This document shows, piece after piece, positions 1 to 6,754 of a stretch of DNA of 11,948 nucleotides (positions are counted from its first letter, which is position 1; each line of letters begins with the position of its first letter). Both the position numbers and the translations under genes were made by a program. This stretch comes from DATEHQ01 sp035279525. Its GTDB lineage: Bacteria > Chloroflexota > Dormibacteria > Dormibacterales > Dormibacteraceae. Under the pieces are notes generated by a model, which saw only the letters and a list, made by a program, of their open reading frames with translations, ran no database searches and was not told the DNA's origin. The stretch lies in NCBI GenBank assembly GCA_035279525.1, contig DATEHQ010000022.1, positions 1 through 11,948 on the forward strand, written 5' to 3'.

Positions 1-1
1 G

Positions 2-379
2 CGCCTTCACGTCGTCGCCTGCGACGCCATGGCCCTGTGCAGCCTTACCGAGGCTTTCTCGCTGTCGGCGATAGAGTCGATGGCCCTGGGCCGGCCGGTC
101 GTCCATTCCGACGTCGGCGGCGCTCCGGAGATGATCTTTCCGGGGCGAAACGGCTTTCTGTTCCCGCCGGGCGACACGCGGGCATTCGTTGACAAGCTCG
201 CGGTCCTGGCCGACCGGGAAGTCTCCGCGAGAATGGGCCGCGAGGCCCGCGCCATGGTCGAAGCGCACTTTTCGGAGAGGACCATGGTGGACCGCTACGA
301 GCGTCTTCTGCTCGCAATCTGCGGAGAGGGGACGACAGTCCATCCGGAGCATGCCGACGGCGTCAACGCTACACATTGA
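2..379 (+). CDS. Glycosyltransferase, GT4-type, C-terminal part (5' truncated by window)
   Basis: The reading frame is open from the window's left edge, so the true start lies upstream. What remains (about 125 residues) is the C-terminal nucleotide-sugar-binding half of a GT-B fold enzyme. The diagnostic stretch is TEAFSLSAIESMALGRPVV, which carries the E-x7-E motif of retaining GT4 enzymes, followed by GGAPEMI and a GRNGFLFPPGD segment typical of the C-terminal Rossmann domain. The last residues form the usual closing helix (ARAMVEAHFSERTMVDRYERLL) plus a short unconserved tail. By family, it transfers a sugar from an activated donor to a lipid-linked or growing glycan at the cytoplasmic face of the membrane. 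Donor and acceptor cannot be read from this fragment. It sits 54 bases upstream of the first exported repeat protein and is probably co-transcribed with it. The family call is firm; the substrate is unknown. Confidence 0.88.
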   Translation, partial: RLHVVACDAMALCSLTEAFSLSAIESMALGRPVVHSDVGGAPEMIFPGRNGFLFPPGDTRAFVDKLAVLADREVSARMGREARAMVEAHFSERTMVDRYERLLLAICGEGTTVHPEHADGVNATH

Positions 380-433
380 AATCCAAGACTGGCGGGCGCC
401 CAAACGGAAAGCCAACAACCGACGGAGCCACTC

Positions 434-1996
434 ATGAAAAGACTCATGCGGCACGCCAATGCGATCGTCCTCCTCGCGTCCTCCATCATTCCCCTGATAC
501 CGGCTCAGGCCCAGGCGCAGCTGGGCAGTCTGGTGGTGACGATCTCGTCGCCGGCTCCCGGCGCGACGGTCTCCGGCACCGTTCCGGTCAGCGCGACCGT
601 GAGCGTCGTGGGTCTCCTTACGGTCTCGAGCGTTCAATTTCAGCTCGACGGCGCCAATCTCGGCGGCGCGGACACGAGCGCGCCGTACTCGATCTCCTGG
701 AACACGACGACCGCGGGCAACGGCTCGCATTCCCTGACCGCCGTGGCGCGAACCTTGATCGGCGGCCTCCAGTTCACTTCCAATCCCGTGACCGTGACGG
801 TAGCCAACGACACGACGCCACCGCCGCCGCCTCCCCCGTCGGCACGCTTCGAAGAAACCGATCCGTCGATCAGCTACACCTCCGGCTGGAACCAGGGCGA
901 CACCAGCAAGACCTGGAGCGGCGGCACGGCCGCGCTTTCGACCGCCCCCGGCGCGCAGGCGTCTTTCACCTTCACCGGGCCCTCGGTGACCTGGATCGGC
1001 GGCCGCGCACCCGGCACCGGCATCGCCAGCGTGTCCGTCGACGGCGTATTCCAGAGGAACGTCGATACGTACTCGAAGACCGAGGAGATCCGCGTGCCAA
1101 TGTTCGAGGCCGCCGACCTCGCCAACACGACCCACACGCTGACGATCGAAGTCACCGGTCAGCAGAACGCTGCGGCGAGCGGGAACCTCATCGTGATCGA
1201 CGCATTCGACGTTCCCGCGGTGACGATCTCGCGTCTTCAGGAAACCGATCCGTCGGTGAGCTTCAGCACGGGCAACTGGGTGCAGAACGACACCAGCAGG
1301 CCGTGGAGCGCGGGGATCGCCGCGCTCGCCAATCAGGCGAACGCCCAAGTGACGTTCACCTTCACCGGCACCGCCGTGACGTGGATCGGCGCGAACGGGC
1401 CTCAGACAGGAATGGCGAACGTATTCATCGACGGGGCGCAGGTGGCTAGCAACCTCGACACCTATGCGCCCGCCGAGCACATCCAGGCGCCGATCTTCAC
1501 GGCGAACGGTCTGTCCGACTCGAGCCACACGATCTCGATCCAGGTTACCGGCCAGCGCAACCCCGCCGCGAGCGACGCCATTGTCGTCGTCGATGCGTTC
1601 GAGGTGATCACCTCCGGCGTGCGCCATCAGGACACCGACCCGGCCATCGCCTACGGTCCCGGCTGGGTCCAGGACAACCGCGACAAGGCCTACAGCGAGG
1701 GCGCCACCGCGGAATCCGAGACGACGGGCGCGCAGGCGACTATCACGTTCACCGGAACGGGGATCAGCTGGATCGGCGCGCGCGGACCGCAGACGGGCAT
1801 CGCCCGGATCTCGCTGGACGGCGCCTTCGTCGAGGAATTCGATACCTACGCTCCGACGGAGGGGCCGCAGCACACCGACTACACGACGAGCGGACTCGCC
1901 CGGGGAACGCACACGCTCACGATCGAGGTGGCGGGCAAGAACGCGATTTCGACGAACGCCTGGATCCTGATCGACGCTTACGACGTGATCCCGTGA
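434..1996 (+). CDS. Exported protein: one Ig-like domain plus three ~125-residue beta-sandwich repeats (paralogue A)
   Basis: A 520-residue protein of unknown specific function. Residues 1-28 look like a Sec signal peptide: MKRLMRH, a hydrophobic core, then an AQAQAQ run with likely cleavage after A26 or A28. Residues 30-126 form a bacterial Ig-like domain (Big_7-like: SPAPGATVSGTVPVSA, VQFQLDGANLG, APYSISWNT, HSLTAVAR). A TT-P7 linker (127-135) leads to three modules at 138-261, 267-392 and 397-520. Each runs ETDPS-x-Y-x-GW, TFTFTGT-x-V-x-WIG, G-x-A-x-V-x-DG, DTY, HTLTI-x-VTG and ends VDAFDV. This plan suggests a galactose-binding-like jelly roll, so carbohydrate binding is plausible but not shown. 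No catalytic motif, PEP-CTERM, LPXTG or membrane anchor is visible; the protein ends right after the third module. The start is supported by GGAG at 424-427, six bases upstream. It may act as a secreted EPS-binding or matrix protein. Confidence 0.9.
   Translation: MKRLMRHANAIVLLASSIIPLIPAQAQAQLGSLVVTISSPAPGATVSGTVPVSATVSVVGLLTVSSVQFQLDGANLGGADTSAPYSISWNTTTAGNGSHSLTAVARTLIGGLQFTSNPVTVTVANDTTPPPPPPPSARFEETDPSISYTSGWNQGDTSKTWSGGTAALSTAPGAQASFTFTGPSVTWIGGRAPGTGIASVSVDGVFQRNVDTYSKTEEIRVPMFEAADLANTTHTLTIEVTGQQNAAASGNLIVIDAFDVPAVTISRLQETDPSVSFSTGNWVQNDTSRPWSAGIAALANQANAQVTFTFTGTAVTWIGANGPQTGMANVFIDGAQVASNLDTYAPAEHIQAPIFTANGLSDSSHTISIQVTGQRNPAASDAIVVVDAFEVITSGVRHQDTDPAIAYGPGWVQDNRDKAYSEGATAESETTGAQATITFTGTGISWIGARGPQTGIARISLDGAFVEEFDTYAPTEGPQHTDYTTSGLARGTHTLTIEVAGKNAISTNAWILIDAYDVIP
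845..1993 (+). repeat. Triple tandem protein-coding repeat (modules A1-A3)
   Basis: Three diverged copies of a unit of about 372-378 bases lie at 845-1216, 1232-1609 and 1622-1993, separated by 12-15 base linkers. Conserved protein landmarks in each are (E/D)TDPS or (E/D)TDPA near the start, F(T)FTG followed by (T/S)WIG in the middle, GxAxVxxDG, DTY, and a closing (I/V)DA(F/Y)(D/E)V. The copies have diverged well beyond recent duplication, since DNA identity between them is patchy. Confidence 0.85.
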
Positions 1997-2011
1997 GCGT
2001 GCCGCCGAGGC

Positions 2012-2016
2012 GAGGA
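2012..2016 (+). promoter_or_regulatory. Ribosome binding site for paralogue B
   Basis: GAGGA lies 11 bases before the ATG at 2028, inside the 31-base gap after paralogue A. This supports the chosen start. There is no room for a convincing promoter or terminator here, so the two paralogues are probably co-transcribed. Confidence 0.55.
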
Positions 2017-2027
2017 ACGCGAACGCC

Positions 2028-4178
2028 ATGAACGCGAAGAGGGCGGCGGCGGTTCTGCTGGCCATCTCCGGCACGGCCTGGTCCTCCGCCCCGGCGTTCG
2101 CCCAGTTGCTGGGCAGCCTGGTGGTCACGATGACCGCGCCGGCGTCCGGGTCGACGGTCGCCGGCACGGTTCCGGTGAGCGCAAGCGTGAGCATCATCGG
2201 CGCGCTCACCGTGGCGGGTGTGCAGTTCAAGCTCGACGGCGCGAACCTCGGCGCCGAGGACACGAGCGCGCCGTACTCGGTTTCCTGGAATACCGCGAGT
2301 TCCGGCAACGGCACGCACACGCTGAGCGCGGTGGCGCGCGCCGGCCTGCTTGGCCTGACGTTCACGTCCTCGTCGGTAACGGTCACCGTCGACAACGCGC
2401 CGCCCCCGCCGCCCCCCGACACCACTCCGCCGTCGGTGAGCCTCACCGCGCCGGCGAACGGCGCGACGGTGAAGGGGACGGTGACGATCACGGCGAGCGC
2501 GTCCGACAATGTGGGCGTGGTCGGTGTGCAGTTCTTCGGTGACAACACGCCGCTCGGCGCCGAGGACACGACCGCACCGTATTCGATATCGGTCGACAGC
2601 ACCGCCTATCCCGACGGCCCGCACGCTCTCACCGCGGTGGCGCGCGACGCCGCCCGCAACAGCACCCTCTCCGCGTCCGTGACGGTGACCGTGAGCAACG
2701 GCCCACCGCCGGACACCATGCCGCCGACCGTGAGCATTACTGCGCCGGCGAACGGCGCGACGGTCAAGGGGATGGTGACGGTGAGCGCCAACGCGACCGA
2801 CAACGTCGGGGTGGTGAGCGTGCAGTTCCAGGGCGACGGAACGGTGCTCGGCGAGGACACGACAGCGCCGTATTCGATCACCGTCGACACGACGGCCTCG
2901 CCCGACGGCCCGCACACTCTCAGGGCGGTGGCACGCGATGCCGCTGGCAACAGCACGAACTCTTCGCCGATCACGGTCACGGTGGTCAACGCGTCGCCGC
3001 CTCCGGCAACCCGGCGCTTCGAGGAGACCGATCCTTCCATCGCCTACACGTCGGGCTGGAGCTCCGATGCGCAGGGTGGACTGAGCGGCGGGACTGCAGC
3101 GGTCACGAACGCCGCGGGCGCGCAGGCGACCTTCACCTTCACCGGGACCTCGGTCAGCTGGATCGGCGGGCGCTCGGTGCAGACCGGCATCGCCCAGGTG
3201 TTCCTGGACGGGAACATGGTCTCGCAGATCGATACTTTCTCGAAGACCGCGGAGGTGCAGGTCCCGATGTTCACGGTGACCGGCCTGACGAACGCGAGCC
3301 ACACGCTGACCATACAGGCCACCGGCCAGAACAACGCCGCGGCCCAGCTCGCGTTCATCATCTTGGACGCGTTCGACGTGCCCGCCGCGACGATCTCGCG
3401 CCTGCAGGACACGGATGCCGCCCTTATGTATACAGGCGGCGGCTGGGTTCACGGCGACACCAGTGACCTGTGGAGCGGCGGGACCGCATCGGGTTCAATC
3501 ACCGCCGGCGATCAAGCCACGTTCACGTTCAAGGGCACAGGGGTCCGCTGGCTCGGCGCCCGCGGTCCGCAGAACGGGATCGCGAGCGTGTCTCTCGACG
3601 GTACGTTCGTGTCTCAGGTGAACACCTTTGGCGCCGGGGACGCTGTCCACGCCCAACAGGTCCAGTCGGAACTCTTCAAGGCGGCGGGCCTTGCCGACGC
3701 GACGCATACCCTGACGATCCAAGTGACGGGTAAGAAGGATCCGGCCGCGAGCGCCGCCATCATCAACGTGGACGCGTTCGACGTCACCACCTCGGGTACC
3801 CGCCACGAGGATACGGACCCGGCGATCACGTACACGCCCGGTTGGCTGCTCGGGAATATCGATAGTCCCTACAGCGAGGGGACCGCGGCGGTATCGACGG
3901 CATCGAACGACCAGGCAAGCTTCGTATTCACCGGGACGTCCGTGAGCTGGATCGGATTGCGCGGGCCGCAAGGCGGGATCGCGCGCGTCCTCATAGACGG
4001 GAATCTCGCCGGGAGCGTTGATACCTATGCCGCGACCGACGGACCGCAGAACGTCCTCTTCGCCCAGCCGGGACTTGCCGCGGGCACGCATACGATCACG
4101 GTACAGGCAACTGGGACGAGCGATCCGGCGTCGAACGGCACCGCCATCGTGGTGGACGCCTTCGACGTCACGCCATGA
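2028..4178 (+). CDS. Exported protein: three Ig-like domains plus three ~125-residue beta-sandwich repeats (paralogue B)
   Basis: A 716-residue paralogue of the upstream gene. A Sec signal peptide covers residues 1-25 (MNAKRAAAVLLAI...APAFA, likely cleavage after A25). Ig-like domain 1 (27-123) matches the single Ig domain of paralogue A closely, including the LLGSLVVT start and VQFKLDGANLG. A proline-rich linker follows, then two further Big_7-like units at about 131-228 and 229-326 that resemble each other (ITAPANGATVKG, DNVGVV, DTTAPYSI, AVARDAA). The C-terminal half has three jelly-roll-like modules at 330-452, 458-587 and 592-716, with the same TFTFTGT, WIG, DG and VDAFDV landmarks. No enzymatic motif or anchor is visible. 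It ends 25 bases before the MBOAT start, so it sits inside the EPS operon. The function is unknown; extracellular glycan or matrix binding is inferred from the fold type and the neighbourhood. Confidence 0.9.
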   Translation: MNAKRAAAVLLAISGTAWSSAPAFAQLLGSLVVTMTAPASGSTVAGTVPVSASVSIIGALTVAGVQFKLDGANLGAEDTSAPYSVSWNTASSGNGTHTLSAVARAGLLGLTFTSSSVTVTVDNAPPPPPPDTTPPSVSLTAPANGATVKGTVTITASASDNVGVVGVQFFGDNTPLGAEDTTAPYSISVDSTAYPDGPHALTAVARDAARNSTLSASVTVTVSNGPPPDTMPPTVSITAPANGATVKGMVTVSANATDNVGVVSVQFQGDGTVLGEDTTAPYSITVDTTASPDGPHTLRAVARDAAGNSTNSSPITVTVVNASPPPATRRFEETDPSIAYTSGWSSDAQGGLSGGTAAVTNAAGAQATFTFTGTSVSWIGGRSVQTGIAQVFLDGNMVSQIDTFSKTAEVQVPMFTVTGLTNASHTLTIQATGQNNAAAQLAFIILDAFDVPAATISRLQDTDAALMYTGGGWVHGDTSDLWSGGTASGSITAGDQATFTFKGTGVRWLGARGPQNGIASVSLDGTFVSQVNTFGAGDAVHAQQVQSELFKAAGLADATHTLTIQVTGKKDPAASAAIINVDAFDVTTSGTRHEDTDPAITYTPGWLLGNIDSPYSEGTAAVSTASNDQASFVFTGTSVSWIGLRGPQGGIARVLIDGNLAGSVDTYAATDGPQNVLFAQPGLAAGTHTITVQATGTSDPASNGTAIVVDAFDVTP
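2418..3005 (+). repeat. Two tandem Ig-domain units of 294 bases in paralogue B
   Basis: Two consecutive 98-codon Ig-like units (2418-2711 and 2712-3005). A 31-base stretch at 2448-2478 recurs exactly 294 bases later at 2742-2772 with one mismatch (G to C), covering the codons for APANGATVKG. Both units also share DNVGVV, DTTAPYSI and AVARDAA codons. The near identity points to a more recent duplication than that of the C-terminal modules. Confidence 0.8.
3015..4175 (+). repeat. Triple tandem protein-coding repeat (modules B1-B3)
   Basis: Three diverged units at 3015-3383, 3399-3788 and 3801-4175 encode the same module as in paralogue A. Each B module resembles the A module in the same position more than its neighbours: B1 starts RFEETDPSI like A1, B2 follows ISRLQ like A2, and B3 follows TSG-x-RH like A3. 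Module B2 is longer, with an insertion around GAGDAVHAQQ. Confidence 0.85.
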
Positions 4179-4203
4179 GCCGTCGTGGAAGCTCGCGCCG
4201 CGC

Positions 4204-5685
4204 GTGCTGTTCAACTCCTACGGGTTCATCTACGGTTTTCTTCCCGTAGCGGCGTTGCTGTTCTTCGTCCTCGCAGCGAGCGGACGGGCGACGCTGGCGG
4301 CCGGGTGGCTGGGCCTGGCCTCGGTATTTTTCTACGGCTGCTGGAACCCGCGCTACGTCCTGCTGCTCCTGGCGTCCATCGCGGTGAACTACGTGATGGC
4401 GCGCGGAATCCTCCGGCTGCGCGACGGACGGCGACCGCGCGACGGCCGTCTGCTGCTGACCGCGGCGATCGCGTTCAACCTCGGGCTGCTCGCGTACTAC
4501 AAGTACGCGAACTTCTTCGCCGATACCGTCAGCGCGCTCACCGGTGCCGGCTGGCACCTGGAGCATATCGTTCTCCCCATCGGCATCTCCTTCTTCACCT
4601 TCACCCAGATCGCGTACCTGGCGGACACCTACCAGGGCAAAGCGCGGGAATCCAGCCCGGTGCACTACCTGCTGTTCGTGAGCTATTTTCCCCACCTTGT
4701 TGCCGGGCCCATCCTGCACCACTCGGAGATGATGCCGCAGTTCGCGGACCGGAGGACCTACCGTTTCGACGCGACGAACTTCACCATCGGCGCCGTTCTG
4801 TTCCTCATCGGCCTTTTCAAGAAGGTGGTGCTCGCCGACGGCGTACAGCCGTTCGTCGGGCCGGTCTTCGACGCCGGCCCGTCCTTCCAGCCGACGCTGG
4901 TCGATGCGTGGCTCGGAGCCCTGGCGTATGCGGTGCAGATCTATTTCGATTTCTCCGGCTACTCGGACATGGCGATCGGCCTGTCGAAGCTGTTCAACGT
5001 CGACCTCCCGCTGAACTTCGACTCTCCGTACAAGGCGCACGACATCATCGATTTCTGGCGTCGGTGGCACATGACGCTGTCGCGGTTTCTGCGGGACTAT
5101 CTCTACATCCCCCTCGGCGGCAACCGGCTCGGGCGGACGCGGCGCTACCTCAACCTGATGGCGACGATGCTGCTCGGCGGGCTGTGGCACGGCGCCGGCT
5201 GGACTTTCGTTGTCTGGGGCGGCCTGCACGGCCTCTACCTGGCGTGCAATCACGCCTGGCGCGCGTTTCGCGCCGATGTGCCGGGCCATGATCCCGAACG
5301 CCACACCATCACGGGGCGCGTTGCGGGAACCGCGCTCACGTTTCTCGCCGTCGTCGCCGCGTGGGTGTTCTTCCGCGCGCCCTCGCTACCGGCGGCGCTC
5401 AATATTCTCGGGGCGATGGCGGGTTTGCACGGCGTTGCGCCGTCGCTCGATCCCGCGGTTTCGGGCGGCGCCCGTCGGATCGCGTGGATCGCCGCGCTGC
5501 TCGCGATGGCCTGGGGCCTGCCCAATTCGCAGCAGGTCGTCGCGCGGCTCAAGGCGACCCTTTCCGGCGCCAGCGGACCGTCGTATTCCTGGTCTGCCCT
5601 GGGCGCCCTGTCGGTCCTCATTTCTCTTCTGGCGATGATCAATGGCTCCCGCGGCGCCTCCGAGTTCATCTATTTCAACTTCTGA
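4204..5685 (+). CDS. MBOAT-family membrane O-acyltransferase (AlgI-like)
   Basis: A multispanning inner-membrane acyltransferase of about 493 residues, the usual length for AlgI-type MBOAT proteins. I choose GTG at 4204, giving (M)LFNSYGFIYGFLPVAALLFF, because family members nearly always begin with this LFNS-x-x-FLFxFLP pattern. The frame is open further upstream, but that part is a shadow of paralogue B. Family hallmarks include NLGLLAYYKYANFF (about 93-106), LPIGISFFTFTQIAYLAD, YFPHLVAGPI, FDFSGYSDMAIG, the FWRRWHMTLSRFLRDYLYIPLGGNR block (from F284) and LLGGLWHGAGW with the invariant histidine at H329, then the terminal FIYFNF. By family, it moves acyl (commonly acetyl) groups across the membrane for O-acylation of an extracytoplasmic polysaccharide. 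It overlaps the SGNH gene by 44 bases, implying a coupled pair. The acyl group and polymer are not determinable here. Confidence 0.95.
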   Translation: MLFNSYGFIYGFLPVAALLFFVLAASGRATLAAGWLGLASVFFYGCWNPRYVLLLLASIAVNYVMARGILRLRDGRRPRDGRLLLTAAIAFNLGLLAYYKYANFFADTVSALTGAGWHLEHIVLPIGISFFTFTQIAYLADTYQGKARESSPVHYLLFVSYFPHLVAGPILHHSEMMPQFADRRTYRFDATNFTIGAVLFLIGLFKKVVLADGVQPFVGPVFDAGPSFQPTLVDAWLGALAYAVQIYFDFSGYSDMAIGLSKLFNVDLPLNFDSPYKAHDIIDFWRRWHMTLSRFLRDYLYIPLGGNRLGRTRRYLNLMATMLLGGLWHGAGWTFVVWGGLHGLYLACNHAWRAFRADVPGHDPERHTITGRVAGTALTFLAVVAAWVFFRAPSLPAALNILGAMAGLHGVAPSLDPAVSGGARRIAWIAALLAMAWGLPNSQQVVARLKATLSGASGPSYSWSALGALSVLISLLAMINGSRGASEFIYFNF

Positions 5686-6754
5686 GCGGGCGCGGCTCGC
5701 GCTGCGGCGCGCAGGGCTGTTCTGCGCGGGAGCGGCTGCGGCGCTCGTCGCGCTGGAGCTGGCCCTTCGCCTTCTTCCGGTGTGCGTGGGGCTGTATCAA
5801 GCCGATCGGGTGGAGGACAGGCCGCTGCGCACCTATCAGGCGCACCGGCCGTTCACGTACTCGATGACCTGGGAAATGCGGGACGCCCGCCATGGCCGGA
5901 CGAACAACTACGGCCAGCTCGCGCCGTTCGACTACGTGCCCGGCTCGCATCCCGTGATCGTGGTGGGCGACAGCTATATCGAGTCGCAGATGAACGACTA
6001 CCGCGATACCTTGCAGGGGGTTCTGGGGAGCATGCTCGGGACGAAGGAGCCGGTCTATGGTCTGGGCCTCTCTGGGATGTCGATGGCAGACTACCTCGCG
6101 CTGGTGCGGCAGGCGTCGGCGGAGTTCTCGCCGCGCGCAGCCGTGTTCCTGATCGTGGACGGGGATATCGCCGGGAGCCTCGTCGATCAGCCCGGGTACC
6201 GCTATTTTCGCCCGACGGCTCACGGACTGAAGCTCACGCTCCATCCCAGGAAAGTCCATCCCTGGTTCACCCGCGTCCGCCAGAGCGTCGGGGACCTCTA
6301 TCTTTTTCGTTACGTAACCCAGAACCTGCGCTTCACCCTTCCGCGGCTCGGACCGTTGTTCCACGAAGCGAAAGCCGCCGTGTCGGCGCAGGAGGGAGGG
6401 GCGCAGTACGCCGCAGTCGACCGCTTCCTCGCGGATCTGGAGGTGGGATCGGGAATCCCGGCGCGTTGCATCGCATTTCTCGTGGACGGAGACCGTTACG
6501 CCATCTACGACCCGCGACTCGCGGCGGCTCCGGCAGACCTGCCCGGGGCCAGGGCGTATTTCATGCGGCGAGCCGCCGCTCTCGGCTATCGCGTCGCGGA
6601 CCTCGAGCCGGTTTATCGCGAGCACTTCGGGCTCCACGGACGCCATTTCGACTACTACCCGTTGGACCGGCACCTTAACGGCCTCGGGCACCGGCTCGCC
6701 GCGGAGCAGGCCTACCGGCTCCTCGCCGGGCGGAACGGGGGATGCCTGCCGTGA
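5642..6754 (+). CDS. Membrane-anchored SGNH/GDSL-type hydrolase-like protein, likely O-acyltransferase partner
   Basis: A 370-residue protein with one N-terminal transmembrane segment (about 22-48, AGLFCAGAAAALVALELALRLL), so the rest is probably periplasmic. After it, VIVVGDSYIESQ gives the GDS nucleophile block with S111, and DRHLNGLGH near the C-terminus gives a D-x-H pair (D342, H344), together the SGNH catalytic set. The order Ser first, Asp/His last is that of ordinary GDSL/SGNH enzymes. As I recall, AlgJ and AlgX carry the D-x-H before the serine, so this is an analogue and not a clear orthologue of them. Its start lies inside the MBOAT gene (44-base overlap), a strong sign of coupled expression. 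The inferred role is to pass acyl groups from the MBOAT protein to the polysaccharide, or to remove them. Esterase activity is equally compatible with the motifs. Confidence 0.82.
   Translation: MAPAAPPSSSISTSERARLALRRAGLFCAGAAAALVALELALRLLPVCVGLYQADRVEDRPLRTYQAHRPFTYSMTWEMRDARHGRTNNYGQLAPFDYVPGSHPVIVVGDSYIESQMNDYRDTLQGVLGSMLGTKEPVYGLGLSGMSMADYLALVRQASAEFSPRAAVFLIVDGDIAGSLVDQPGYRYFRPTAHGLKLTLHPRKVHPWFTRVRQSVGDLYLFRYVTQNLRFTLPRLGPLFHEAKAAVSAQEGGAQYAAVDRFLADLEVGSGIPARCIAFLVDGDRYAIYDPRLAAAPADLPGARAYFMRRAAALGYRVADLEPVYREHFGLHGRHFDYYPLDRHLNGLGHRLAAEQAYRLLAGRNGGCLP

Noticed and set aside
376..1449. Alternative + strand frame of 357 codons overlapping paralogue A
   Set aside because: The translation is Arg/Ser/His-rich with no domain, whereas the overlapping frame encodes a signal peptide and repeated modules conserved in the next gene.
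1900..4178. PEP-CTERM or other sorting signal at the ends of the two exported proteins, which would imply an exosortase system
   Set aside because: Both proteins end directly after the last beta module (DAYDVIP and DAFDVTP), with no PEP motif, transmembrane helix or basic tail. No exosortase is encoded in the window.
434..4178. Tandem repeats as a possible CRISPR array or mobile element
   Set aside because: The repeats are in-frame protein domains of about 294 or 375 bases, diverged mainly between codons of conserved motifs. There are no short identical repeats with unique spacers, no transposase and no terminal inverted repeats.
5642..6754. Naming the SGNH protein AlgJ or AlgX
   Set aside because: The catalytic residues are in the ordinary GDSL order (Ser early, Asp/His late) and overall similarity to AlgJ/AlgX is not evident by eye.
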